The translations under genes and the position numbers were made by a program. Under the pieces are notes generated by a model. It ran no database searches, was not told the DNA's origin, and saw only the letters and a list, made by a program, of their open reading frames with translations. A DNA stretch of 64,000 nt from Bacteroides propionicigenes (GTDB lineage: Bacteria > Bacteroidota > Bacteroidia > Bacteroidales > Bacteroidaceae). Below, in pieces: positions 53,184-63,421 of the stretch. Position 1 is the first letter of the stretch. Each line of letters begins with the position of its first letter. The stretch is from assembly GCF_018390535.1 (NCBI RefSeq), contig NZ_JAHBBW010000006.1, positions 62,001-126,000 on the forward strand, read 5' to 3'.

Positions 53184-55127
53184 TTAATTATTTTGAGTAA
53201 TTGCTAAATCAGAACCTAAATAGTAACTGAGTTGTGTAGGCTGGTTATAACCGATATTTTGGTTGAGCAGGCTCATGCAATAGATATGGTCGCTCATCAG
53301 ATAAGGGAAACTATATTCCGTAGGATACCAAGTGCTGAATATACGCAATTCGGTATTGTCGGAGGTTGGCATTATTATCTCTTCGCGCCAGTCGCCTAAA
53401 AAGTCACCGTAGATGCAGGGATTCGATTTGCTTCCGTTAATGTCCGTCACCCCATAGCGATAAAGAGTGAATACGCGTCCGATACCATATTCTTCGATGG
53501 TTTTTTGATTGAACAATTGTCGGCTGAGATTACCGTTGAACCATATAGCCATATTGCACGAACTGGCTTTATAACCTAAGTCCGTTCCGTTGGCGCTGTG
53601 TACGTTACCGCCGCTCCACCACATTTCGCAACCGGGACTGGCAGGGTCGATATCCGCTACCAACGCACGACCGACATCGCTCGAACTGTCATGTTTCCAT
53701 ATCACTTCGCCGCTACGGGCGTCACGCAATGCTGCACCTACTGTTCCCGACTCAAAACAGGACCATATCTGAAGCCCATTTCTTGAAGGCTCGAATTTCC
53801 CTAAATGGAGTGCATCGCCATGACCGAGTCCGCAACTATTCAATCCGCTACCGTCATTATCCACAGTCATCGAACCGTAAACGATTTCATCGTAGCCGTC
53901 TTCATCCACGTCTCCTACGCTCAGGCTGTGGTAGCCTTGTCCACCGTAAGCTTCATTGCCTTTTTGAGTCGTGTCGAAACGCCATTGCCTGGTTAGGGCA
54001 TGGTTATTGTAGTCCCATGCTTCTACTACGATTTTCCTATAACAGCCGCGCCCTATAATGACGGAATGGTGTTCTCCCATACAGTGTGCTACGGCAATTC
54101 GGTAACTGCTGGAACGTTTATAATAGTTGTCTCCCCAATCTTCACTGCTACCCAGTTCGATATAGTTTGTACGTGCTAACTCCTTTCCTGTATTTCCTTC
54201 TATGATGGACAGAAACTCAGGTCCGCCATGTACATATCTGGCTCCCGATATGCGATAGTCGGTTTTCCCGTCATTATTTGTATCTTCTATTTCTTTCCCG
54301 TCGCCAAACACAGTGCCTTCGGCTGTTCGTACGGCTATTTCACAACGTCCGTCTCCATCGAAATCGTAGACGGCGAATGAGCCGCCGTTTCCGGTTACTA
54401 TGTTGGGCCCCATCTTCATGCGCCACAAGAAAGTGCCATCCAGACGATAGGCTTCCAATAACATGGCATGTGTAGCATTCTCTATTACAGTGCCTGTGTC
54501 GTCGTTATCATCATTATTGCTTTCATTGTTGGATGTAGCGGCTATGAGCCGTTTCAGTATAATTTCATATTTGCCGTCTCCGTCCAAATCGCCTATGCTG
54601 GCGTCATTGGCTTTATATTCGCAGGTACTGCTGATGTCAGATGTGTTTCGTAATGGTATGGAGATATATGGCAATCCGTTTGAGGCTTGTTCGGCTGTGA
54701 TAGTGTGTGTGTCCAATGTTTCGTTTTGTCCGCTTAGAGTCAGCCGATAGGTGTTGCTCACGTTATGGTCTGCCGTATTGTCTTGGTAGCAGGTATTGCT
54801 AATCGGGGTATTATTGAGCTTTATCTCACTGCTTCCGTCCGCTGTACGGTAGAGGTCGAAAGTTATACCTTTATTGTCTGTATCCAATAGTCGCCAACTT
54901 ACCAATATTCGGTTATTGTTACCGGAAAAAACAGAGCCGATGGCATCTTTTCTTGCATTGATAGAAGCCCATAACATACGGCCTGCTCCGGAAGACTTTT
55001 CAGGGGCGGGTTCGGATGTTTCTTCGCCGGTACTTGGATTCAGCAAGAAAGTTTCATTGTCTGTACAGGCAGTAATGACTATAGACAATAGGCTGAAAGT
55101 TGCGATAAGAAAGGATGTGCTTCTCAT
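53184..55127 (-). CDS. Rhamnogalacturonan lyase, family PL11 (proximal copy)
   Basis: Second PL11 lyase, 647 residues, about two thirds similar in layout to the distal copy. The lipobox ITAC (Cys21) follows the signal peptide. Calcium-binding propeller motifs DLDGDGKYE, DFDGDGRCE and DVDEDGYDE and the hallmark GLGHGDALHLGKFEP are present. I chose the ATG at 55127 since the upstream GTG (55208) adds 27 residues before the signal. It lies 25 bp upstream of susC. Two PL11 forms may differ in endo or exo action or in location. Confidence 0.9.
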   Translation of the reverse strand: MRSTSFLIATFSLLSIVITACTDNETFLLNPSTGEETSEPAPEKSSGAGRMLWASINARKDAIGSVFSGNNNRILVSWRLLDTDNKGITFDLYRTADGSSEIKLNNTPISNTCYQDNTADHNVSNTYRLTLSGQNETLDTHTITAEQASNGLPYISIPLRNTSDISSTCEYKANDASIGDLDGDGKYEIILKRLIAATSNNESNNDDNDDTGTVIENATHAMLLEAYRLDGTFLWRMKMGPNIVTGNGGSFAVYDFDGDGRCEIAVRTAEGTVFGDGKEIEDTNNDGKTDYRISGARYVHGGPEFLSIIEGNTGKELARTNYIELGSSEDWGDNYYKRSSSYRIAVAHCMGEHHSVIIGRGCYRKIVVEAWDYNNHALTRQWRFDTTQKGNEAYGGQGYHSLSVGDVDEDGYDEIVYGSMTVDNDGSGLNSCGLGHGDALHLGKFEPSRNGLQIWSCFESGTVGAALRDARSGEVIWKHDSSSDVGRALVADIDPASPGCEMWWSGGNVHSANGTDLGYKASSCNMAIWFNGNLSRQLFNQKTIEEYGIGRVFTLYRYGVTDINGSKSNPCIYGDFLGDWREEIIMPTSDNTELRIFSTWYPTEYSFPYLMSDHIYCMSLLNQNIGYNQPTQLSYYLGSDLAITQNN

Positions 55128-55232
55128 GATGCTTGGTATGTTGGAGTATGGAGAAAAACGGATGTTTTTTTCGAGAACTTGCGCTTGGATAAGTATGAAA
55201 CTTACCACAAGCGCATATTGATTAATCTTTTG

Positions 55233-56870
55233 TTAGAAAGCGAGGGAGAAACGTAGATGGTGTGGAAAGTTGTTTTTTGATATATCTAAGGTTGTTCCCG
55301 AAATCGTACTATCGGTATTTTTGTATACCTGGATTTTATTGCCAAATGTTTCTTTATTTTTGGAGTAATTAAATGTACTTGAGGCATATGGAGCATCTGT
55401 CTTTTCAAATAAAGTTTCTCCAGCTATATTAGTTAAACTTGTGTTAATAGTATCTATGTCAATGTTGATTCCTGCATTATTACCGGATTGGGCTAATGTG
55501 CCTGTAGCAAGCAGCTTCAATTCACCGTATGAGGGCAGGTACCAACCGGAACTTACCGATGGTGCTGTAGCTTGGTCTAAATACTGAAATAGAGTGGGAA
55601 AATCAGTTCTATTAACTGTGAGTACAGCAGTATAATCATAACCTAACATACGAGCACCATAGTTTGAACTGCTGGTTTCCCAAATATACTTCTTGGCTGT
55701 ACTGGTAGCGTAGTTGTATGTGGTATAATAATTGGAAACTTTGCCACCACCAAAAGATTCTCCACCCCATGAAGTAACTGCATTCTCAGTATTGGCACTT
55801 TTAATGGCATATACTAATCCGTGAGTACAACTCGGATGCTCTGCTGCAAGAATATCTATATAGTTGGAATTGTAATTCAATCCTGTTGAACCGGGTTGTG
55901 GATTACCTACATAATATACTACACCGATAATTTTGGCTTTTATATCATCTGACAGTTGTTCTGCATCAGATTCAATCAAGGTACCATCCGAACAGTAATA
56001 ATCACCTACACTCAAATTAAAATCAATTGTAGTTGAAGAGGAATTACTGCCTACCGAATATTCTTGATATTTGCTTGCCGGAATGTTTACATTCTCTTGT
56101 GTATAAGTCTTTCCACCGTAACTAACGCTTAATGCTGCATTTGTTTCAGGCTTAACAAGGAAGCGATACTTTCCGTTTATAGTTTCTGCCAGCGAAGTGA
56201 CATCTGTATTATTAATAGAGAATGTAGCTTCACCGCTGGAAGCGGTATAATCACTTAGCTCAGGATCTTGATTGGTAAATTTATAAGTAATTCCACCTGA
56301 AAGTCCTACTACAATCATTGCCATTTCATGTTTTAAAGCTATAGATACGGTAATATCATTTTTGTTGGTACTGGCTGTTCCGGAACCGGTCATTAAATCA
56401 TTCTCTGTGTAAGACTTATCGGTATTGATGACCCAATCGTTTATTAAAGTAGTAAAAGGAGAACTGGCTGTGCCGCTTAATGTAACATTTTCTTGATACG
56501 GGTAATAGGCGTGGAATGTTGCATTCCTTAATTGATCATCATAGGTTAATGTTGTACCATCTCCTTCTGTTGTTACCCATTCTCCACCTTGGTAGGTAAG
56601 ACATACATTCTCATAGCCGGTAATTGCACTGGTAGCTTTTGTGCTTGCAAAAGCATACAGCCCTATTTTATCTCCCTCTTCAAATGTGGTTTTGTATTCT
56701 TTGTCGGTAGTAGCTTTGGTACTTACCGTATTGTGTACGCCGCTGTCACTGAAATTAAAGCGTATGCTTCCTTGTGTAGCAGGTAAGTTGATGTCCTCTT
56801 CATTAGAGCAGGATGTTGCAAAAAGAGTACAAACAAACATGATTGCATATATAAATTTATTCCGTTTCAT
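55233..56870 (-). CDS. Fimbrillin-family lipoprotein with C-terminal lectin-like domain
   Basis: Exported lipoprotein of 545 residues. The lipobox reads ATSC (Cys21), followed by acidic NEED. The N-terminal 300 residues resemble fimbrillin (Mfa-like) proteins: FEEGDKIGLYAF, then ATFHAYYPY and LKHEMAMIVVGL. The C-terminal part (about 320-545) with SSGWYLPSYGELKLL resembles the DUF1566-type end found on many Bacteroides fimbrillins. In a PUL it likely acts as a surface glycan-binding or adhesive protein, which is inferred. Confidence 0.75.
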   Translation of the reverse strand: MKRNKFIYAIMFVCTLFATSCSNEEDINLPATQGSIRFNFSDSGVHNTVSTKATTDKEYKTTFEEGDKIGLYAFASTKATSAITGYENVCLTYQGGEWVTTEGDGTTLTYDDQLRNATFHAYYPYQENVTLSGTASSPFTTLINDWVINTDKSYTENDLMTGSGTASTNKNDITVSIALKHEMAMIVVGLSGGITYKFTNQDPELSDYTASSGEATFSINNTDVTSLAETINGKYRFLVKPETNAALSVSYGGKTYTQENVNIPASKYQEYSVGSNSSSTTIDFNLSVGDYYCSDGTLIESDAEQLSDDIKAKIIGVVYYVGNPQPGSTGLNYNSNYIDILAAEHPSCTHGLVYAIKSANTENAVTSWGGESFGGGKVSNYYTTYNYATSTAKKYIWETSSSNYGARMLGYDYTAVLTVNRTDFPTLFQYLDQATAPSVSSGWYLPSYGELKLLATGTLAQSGNNAGINIDIDTINTSLTNIAGETLFEKTDAPYASSTFNYSKNKETFGNKIQVYKNTDSTISGTTLDISKNNFPHHLRFSLAF

Positions 56871-56897
56871 ATCGTTACTTGTTTAAATGTTGGAAAA

Positions 56898-57875
56898 TTA
56901 AATGGTGGTGTTTTCTGTTATGTTGGTAATCTCTCCGTTTGAATCCCATTGCCCACCGGAAATATCGGGTAATGTCTCAGCAGGATCTTCTGTCGGATTC
57001 AGAGACTGTGTCTCTCCGGCACTGATCCATGGATTGATGGATGTGCCTGTTATCGTAATAGTAGGCGCTTCCTCTGTTTCATTGATGTTTACATCGTATT
57101 TATACTCGGTCTTGGAGTTTGTGTCCAAGTCAAAGTTTGTAACGTAGTATTTTTCACCCACCTTAATGAATAATTCTACTCCGGTAGTGGTTTGCGGGGG
57201 CAGAATTACGGATGAGGTTCCTCCCATTGCAGATGTTATTGTGATGGAACCAAGAGTGTTACCACATACTACCGTTCCGCTTTGCGGGTCGAAAGTACCA
57301 TCTACAATGATGTTGTTTAGTGTATATTCTATTTCGATATCGGTTGCTCTGGTTGTAGTTGTGTTATTGAAAGTAAGGGCTACTTTACTCATCATGTGGT
57401 CAAACTTGAATGTTACTTCAGGACTCTCAATAGTCGCAGTAGCTGTGGCGTATAGGAAATCATGCTTAGTGTAGTATCCTTCTGCGTCTGCAATGTTGAA
57501 ACTTACCACATCAGGAATATTTTGATCTTCTCCCGTATAGGGGTAGTATGCTTGAAATGTTTGGCTGTTGCTGCTTTTTACATGGATAGCATGTGAGACT
57601 TCTGCTGCAGTGAATGCTCCAGATGAGGCGGCAGCTTCAGTAAGTGTGTATTTGATGTTTGTGGCAAGTCCATCAGCATTGTCACCCTGTAGGGTGATAC
57701 CGATAGCGTCTGTTGTTTCCCAACTCTCATTCGATACGCGCGTGTGTGTGTCTTCTACAGTTCCATAGACTGTGAGTTTGGCTCCGGTGATATCCCTGCC
57801 TTCATACTCGTCTTTATTGCAGCCACTCAATAATATGAGGGCGGCAATTCCTGTTGATAAATAAATGTTTCTCAT
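56898..57875 (-). CDS. Fimbrillin-family lipoprotein
   Basis: Lipoprotein of 325 residues with signal peptide and lipobox LLSGC (Cys19). The fimbrillin pattern is visible: WETTDAIGITLQG, then TFQAYYPYTGEDQ, and FKFDHMMSKVALTF. It lacks the long C-terminal domain of its neighbour. I use the ATG at 57875 because a start at 57965 would add 30 residues ahead of the signal peptide and cover the likely promoter. It lies 27 bp upstream of the larger fimbrillin gene. Confidence 0.75.
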   Translation of the reverse strand: MRNIYLSTGIAALILLSGCNKDEYEGRDITGAKLTVYGTVEDTHTRVSNESWETTDAIGITLQGDNADGLATNIKYTLTEAAASSGAFTAAEVSHAIHVKSSNSQTFQAYYPYTGEDQNIPDVVSFNIADAEGYYTKHDFLYATATATIESPEVTFKFDHMMSKVALTFNNTTTTRATDIEIEYTLNNIIVDGTFDPQSGTVVCGNTLGSITITSAMGGTSSVILPPQTTTGVELFIKVGEKYYVTNFDLDTNSKTEYKYDVNINETEEAPTITITGTSINPWISAGETQSLNPTEDPAETLPDISGGQWDSNGEITNITENTTI

Positions 57876-57913
57876 AAATATTACATTAAAAAATAGTATT
57901 GTTTTTCTGAGTA

Positions 57914-57921
57914 CAAACATA
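57914..57921 (-). promoter_or_regulatory. Promoter before the fimbrillin pair
   Basis: Minus-strand TATGTTTG fits TAnnTTTG, 39 bp before the ATG at 57875. It may start a transcript running through both fimbrillins, PL11, susC, susD and beyond. Confidence 0.45.
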
Positions 57922-58010
57922 GCCAACTCTTTTTGTGTCAGCTTGGAATATTCAGTGATTTCCATGTGTTTTTTGGTTTTGCGTCAATTTGTCTATAGGT
58001 ATGTACGGGA

Positions 58011-60848
58011 TTACATAACCCTAAAATCAAACCAGAGTTTCATGCGTAATCCGTCATCGCCGGATTTGATACGGATGCTGCTTGGTTGACTTTTAGGTCC
58101 ATGTTCGCTGATAGTTTTGAATGAGCGCATGGCGGGTATATCGTACAGGAAAGATATATCTCCCATAGGGAAAGGGTGCATACTGTCTTTTTCAGAAGTC
58201 TTTTGTCCGGGTTGTTGTGGGGTAAAGACACGCAAGTAGATACCGTCTGTTTCCGAATATACGGTAAAGGGGGAATTGTCTGATTCTATCGTTGCCCAAT
58301 ATAGATTGGCATGATACCCTTTGAATTCAGGGTAAGTCAAATTCTTGAAATTTTCGCCGGTGATAGTGTTGTTGTAGCTTTTGTGCCAGACACCGTAGGT
58401 GGTACCGGGAATACGGTTTTTCCATACACGGTAAGGACCGCGTCCTAGCCAGCGCATTCCTTTGGCTTCCTTTTCGGGATAAGAGAAAGTAAGCCCCAAC
58501 TGATATATTTTTTTATCAAAGAATTCACCTTTATATCCTCCTCCATTGCCACGGTTCAGCATAAGAGCGTCCATACCTAACAAACCATCAGGAGTCATAC
58601 GCCAAATAATGGTATCTAACGCACCCGTATATTTTACTATCAGAAGAGCATCATTACCATCGGTGCGAGTCGTGATTGCCTTTAAATCGGCTTTCATGCC
58701 TACCGGCAGAGGTCCGTTTCCGAAAGGAATAATCTGTCCGTTCCGTCGGATTTCTTTCAGCGTGCCATTAGCTGTATCGAAAATTGCGGTAATACCGTTG
58801 GCGGATAACATGACGTGTTGGTCTGTATTCTCAATGACGGGAGCTTTGGATGCGGATATTGCCGGTTGCTGTTGTGCGAAATAAGCGGCAGTATATTTGA
58901 TAGGCCATGTCCATATACATATACTCTTTCCGTTTCTGTCGTAGGCTTCCAGTTTCAGTACGTCTCCTTCGAAGAATCGGGCGGGGAGTTTCATGCGTGC
59001 TCTACCGGTTTCACCGGGGTCAATGGCGGGCAAATCTACTTTGCCGCTGTCCAGTAATATACATTTACCGCCTTTCAGTGGGGAAGGGGTGGAATATGTG
59101 TGGTAGGTCATGCTACATTCTTTCAGATTGCTGAACAGATAGTCGTTGCTTAGCAGGAATTCTCCTTTGAAACTGGAGGTAATGCGTAGCGGTTTGAACT
59201 GGATGGGGGCCCATACCTCACGGATGGTGTAGAAACTTCCTTCTTTCTCGCGATAGGGGCCTAAGATGCCGTCCGGACCGTTGGAACCGTCCGAGTCGAG
59301 TATTCCGTTCTTGTCATAGCGTTTGACGGCTTCGTCCGCGAATGCCCAAATGAAACCACCGGCGAAGAGCGGATTGGAACGATAGTTACTCCAAAAATCT
59401 TCAAGTCCGGAACCGGCTCCCTGGTCGTAGCGTGCGTGCAGAAATTCAGTGGGCATGAATACTTTGTATCCGTTGGTAAGACGCCCTGTCCCTGTCTGAT
59501 AGGCGGGGTAGTGGTGTGTGTCTACTCCGTTGAAGTCTGCCCATGCATGGACAACATGACGTTGTTGCAGGTCGAACTCGGAGAAGTATTTATCCAGTTT
59601 TTTGTTCCAGCCACCTTCATTACCGTTGCTCCACAAGAAGATACAGGGATGGTTGGCATCAGTGGTTATCATTTCACGTAGCAGCTTTATGCCGACTTCA
59701 TCATCGTAGCGTCCGTGCCAGCCTGTAAACTCATCCAGATAAAAAAGACCTAAAGAGTCGCATACGTCCAAAAAGTGCTTGTCGGGCGGGTAATGAGAAC
59801 GGACGGCATTCATATTCATTTCTTTGATGAGTAGCGCATCTTGCAGGGAGAGTTGCTTGTTGGTGGTACGTCCGCCGTCCGGATGGAAGCAATGACGGTT
59901 TACACCTTTCATGATGACTTTGGTGCCGTTGACATAAAATCCGTCTTGCGGACGGAACTCTATGGTGCGGAATCCTATCCGTTCTTCGTGTATGTGTACC
60001 ACCTGTTTTTGCGGATTAAGCAGTTCCAGTGTTAGTGTATACAGATTGGGATGTTCGCACTCCCAGGGGCGGACGCCTTGCCAGAAGGTGGTTAAGGTCT
60101 GGACACTGTCGGCGTTTAGCGGCATGATTTGTTTGCTGGCCGTTTGTTGGCTTCCTACCGGCGCGAGACTTAGGGCTACGGTATATCCCGGAGTATTACC
60201 TTGGGTATGCAGGCGGGTGGTCAGCGTGCCGTCGGCCGTGGCGTTTACCGCAATGCGTTCGATGTGAGCCGCAGGAACCGCCTTTAAATAAACCGGACGG
60301 TAGATACCGCCAAACAATCACCAGTCGGCACGCCGTTCGGCCGCGTTGACCGATTTGTTGGAGGATTCTTTCCATACTTGTACTTCCAGTTCGTTCTTTT
60401 TCCCGAACTTTAGTTTGTCGGTAATGTCATAGCTGAAAGTGTAAAATCCGCCTTGATGGATGGCTCCGGCAGATACTCCGTTGATTTTCACCTCGGTGTC
60501 GGTCATTACTCCTTCGAAGACGATACTTACCTGTTTGTCTTTCCATTCGGCAGGTACTTTGAATTTATACCGGTACAAGCCGTTTTCGCTGCTGGGCTGG
60601 GCTTCTTTATTCAAATAAAAGCGTCCGTAGGTATATTCTCCGAATCCTTGTTGTTCCCATTGCGAGGGAACTTCTATTTTGCACCACTTGCCGCTGTTCA
60701 TTCCGGTGGAACAATAAAAGTCCCAGGTACGTGTATCTCCCAGTCCGGTACCGGAGAGATATAACTTCTCAGTATTTTGTGCATTTATAAGTGTACTGCA
60801 GAGGTATACTGCTAATGCACAGAGTATTCGTAATTGATTCATGGACAT
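58011..60848 (-). pseudogene. GH2 glycosidase interrupted by in-frame TGA
   Basis: A GH2 beta-galactosidase-type gene split by one stop: residues 1-176 (60321-60848), a TGA at 60318-60320, then 768 more codons in the same frame. The break lies in ERRADW-stop-LFGGIYRPVYL, where GH2 proteins normally have ADYW-x-FGG, so TGA stands where TGG (Trp) is expected. Signal peptide, N-terminal sugar-binding domain, the acid/base site NGNEGGW and the probable nucleophile region PTEFLHARYD are all intact. The reassembled length is about 945. A real nonsense mutation or a sequencing error are the main explanations. Confidence 0.8.
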
Positions 60849-60859
60849 GAAAATATATA

Positions 60860-63406
60860 TTATAATGATTGGTTTTCTCCTTCTAATGGAAATAGATAGA
60901 ATTTACGGTCTTTTTTGAAGTCGAGCATCCACTGGTCTACAACGATATGCTTGTCCAAAGCAGTGATGGTGAGCGTATGTTTACCTTTATTTAATATGTG
61001 CTTAGTCTCTTTTCGGGCTTGGCCTCTCATTACATTCTGTTTCCACATTTCTGTACGGCCTTTTTCTCGGAAGGAGCATATCTGGGGCTTTTCACCATCA
61101 ATACTTACGCAGAAACGAATATCCCCTTTGTCATTAGGTTGTGTGGGAATAACGGCGGTGGATAGAATGGCTTCACCTTCCCACTCGCAGTCGAATTCAA
61201 AAGTCAATGAACTCCCTTGAGGCAGTGACACGGCATTCATGCTGTGCCCTAAAGCCTGAATGGTTTCTGCTCCTTTTGTGGCATGGATGTACCGGCAGGC
61301 GTTCATGGCAATACATTTATCGGCTTTGATAGGATGCTCTTTGGTCATGGCAGAGGTGGGGAGATAGTTTTTTACTTCCTCATCCGTCAGTCCGACAGGG
61401 AGTATGGGAGGATAGAATACGTATAAATCGCGAGGGTCATGGCACATGGAATGTTTCCATTTGCCGTCTGCCATTTTGTTGTTATAATAGTCTGTAAGCC
61501 GGCGTATTTCTTGATAGGCGTTCTGGCTTTTTGCGCATGCAGTGAGCATGGCGTCCTTACGTTTCCATAATGCTTCGTCGCATTGTCCCATGGAATAGGA
61601 GCGGGCGCGTTGTGCTTCAAGCATCTTGGTCGCCATCGCCGAGGCGCCGAATACCTGATATTTGATATGTGAGTAAAAGGCGTCTTTGCGGTCGGGAGTA
61701 ATCAGCTTTTCCGCTTCCGTAACAGTGGTTTTGACTTTTTCATAAGATTCCAGATAACGGTCCAGCTCTCCGCCGAATTCTGTAAGACTGAACTCGGTGT
61801 TGATAACTTGCGAACGTCCTCTGGGATGTACTTTACGGTTACTTAATTCGACTTGTGTCCATCCCATATGCTCCGGTTTGCGGATACCGCACAGACGGTA
61901 GTATTCCAGTATGGCGGGTAACAGCTTCTTTCCGGCTTGGTTGCCGAATTCCCGGCAAAGCCATGCTTCAAGATGGTTGTTCAGAGTGGTTCCGGTAACC
62001 GAGTTGATGTCCCATGCCATGTCGAGAAACAGTTCCAAGTCATAGGCTGCCGGTTTCAAATCGTGTACATTGACAATCCATACCTCACGGGCATTGTGGT
62101 CGTAGGCCTGTTTCATCTCATTATAGATGAGGCCCGGTTGTGTCGTACATAACCACATATAGTCATGGGGACGCCCCCAATAACTCAGGTGGTAATAGAC
62201 ACCGCTGCCACCGCTGCGTTTCTGTTGTATTTCATCGCTCAAACGGGTCATGTAGCCGTAATTGTCGTCACACCACATCAGGGTGATATCTTCGGGAACT
62301 TCCAGTCCGTTTTCCATAATATCGAGCACTTCTTTATAGGGTACGAAGACTTGCGGTATTTTGGTGACATCACGATTGATGTATTGTGAAAGCAGAGAAC
62401 GCTGGTCGTTGATAACCTGTTGCAGGGCATTGACTTTCTCTTTTATCGTTTTTACCCCTTCCATATGTCCGTCGTGTATGCCACGCATCCCTATGGTGTA
62501 CATATTCTCGTATCGGTTTACCTCTTTTAAGCGTTCTGTCCAGTAAGCCTGTACGGAGTTACGGTTGGTGATGTAGTTGTAAGCGCCCCGTTCTTTGACT
62601 TTCCATTCACCTACATTGTTCCGCATTAATGGTTCGCAATGTGATGTGCCAATGGCTATTCCGCAACTGTCTGCGGCTTCTTTGGCACCCGGAACAAGAT
62701 AAAAAGGAGTGGTGATGCCATGCATGCCGGGCCATATGGCATTAGCCCTGAGGCGAAGTAGCAGCTTGAAGATTTCCTTATAAGTACGTGCCCCTATTCG
62801 TCCTGTGGGATTACCCGGTTCAAAGGTTTTCCAACTCCAGGGTTGCAGGCTCCAGTCTTCATCGTTCAGAAAAATACCGCGATACTTGACCGAGGGGCTT
62901 TGCATACTCTTGAAGTCGCTTGCAACCGTCAGTTGGGTTTGTTTTCTCGGAGTTACATCTCCCCACCATACCCACGGCGATACACCCGCCATACGTGATA
63001 GCTCAAGGATACCGTAAGCTGTTCCGCGTCCATTACTTCCTACAATGAGTAATTGTTGTTTGGGAGAGTCGTCTGTAACTGCGATGTAGAAAGCATCTTG
63101 CTTCTGAATTAAATCATTTACCGGTATCCCTGCAACTTGTAGGTCTTTTTGAGTTTTATTATCCGCTTTGTCCAATTGGATGATGCGGATGGCAGCATGT
63201 TTGGATGATACCTGTTTTGGATGGAGTCCCGTCACCAGTTTCATGTCTTCTGCAAACATATTGAGAGCGATGTTCACTACGGGTGAGGTGTTTCGGGGAA
63301 CATTGTACGAAATGGCTTGTTGTCCGTCATACCAGATGAAGTTACTTGCTGATATGGCGAAAACGTTCAGAATAAAGACTGCGAATAGAATCGAGCGTAT
63401 AAACAT
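60860..63406 (-). CDS. GH115 family glycoside hydrolase
   Basis: Secreted enzyme of 848 residues (signal peptide to about 20) of the GH115 type: VKYRGIFLNDEDWSLQPW, then RANAIWPGMHG, GTSHCEPLMRN and GMRGIHDGHMEG. Characterised GH115 members are alpha-glucuronidases removing (4-O-methyl)glucuronic acid from xylan. In this pectin-type PUL a glucuronic acid decoration of rhamnogalacturonan or arabinogalactan side chains is the likelier target, which is inference. It is 12 bp upstream of the GH2 gene. Confidence 0.88.
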   Translation of the reverse strand: MFIRSILFAVFILNVFAISASNFIWYDGQQAISYNVPRNTSPVVNIALNMFAEDMKLVTGLHPKQVSSKHAAIRIIQLDKADNKTQKDLQVAGIPVNDLIQKQDAFYIAVTDDSPKQQLLIVGSNGRGTAYGILELSRMAGVSPWVWWGDVTPRKQTQLTVASDFKSMQSPSVKYRGIFLNDEDWSLQPWSWKTFEPGNPTGRIGARTYKEIFKLLLRLRANAIWPGMHGITTPFYLVPGAKEAADSCGIAIGTSHCEPLMRNNVGEWKVKERGAYNYITNRNSVQAYWTERLKEVNRYENMYTIGMRGIHDGHMEGVKTIKEKVNALQQVINDQRSLLSQYINRDVTKIPQVFVPYKEVLDIMENGLEVPEDITLMWCDDNYGYMTRLSDEIQQKRSGGSGVYYHLSYWGRPHDYMWLCTTQPGLIYNEMKQAYDHNAREVWIVNVHDLKPAAYDLELFLDMAWDINSVTGTTLNNHLEAWLCREFGNQAGKKLLPAILEYYRLCGIRKPEHMGWTQVELSNRKVHPRGRSQVINTEFSLTEFGGELDRYLESYEKVKTTVTEAEKLITPDRKDAFYSHIKYQVFGASAMATKMLEAQRARSYSMGQCDEALWKRKDAMLTACAKSQNAYQEIRRLTDYYNNKMADGKWKHSMCHDPRDLYVFYPPILPVGLTDEEVKNYLPTSAMTKEHPIKADKCIAMNACRYIHATKGAETIQALGHSMNAVSLPQGSSLTFEFDCEWEGEAILSTAVIPTQPNDKGDIRFCVSIDGEKPQICSFREKGRTEMWKQNVMRGQARKETKHILNKGKHTLTITALDKHIVVDQWMLDFKKDRKFYLFPLEGENQSL

Positions 63407-63421
63407 GGTAATTAGATGTTT

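Noticed and set aside
55128..55208. GTG start for the proximal PL11 gene
   Set aside because: It adds 27 residues before a complete signal peptide that starts with ATG at 55127.
57876..57965. Extended start for the smaller fimbrillin gene at 57965
   Set aside because: The signal peptide and lipobox begin at 57875, and a -7 box lies at 57914-57921 inside the extension.
60318..60320. Recoding of TGA as selenocysteine or programmed readthrough
   Set aside because: The expected residue is Trp, no hairpin of the bacterial SECIS kind is apparent just after it, and Bacteroides uses TGA as stop. A mutation or error is simpler.
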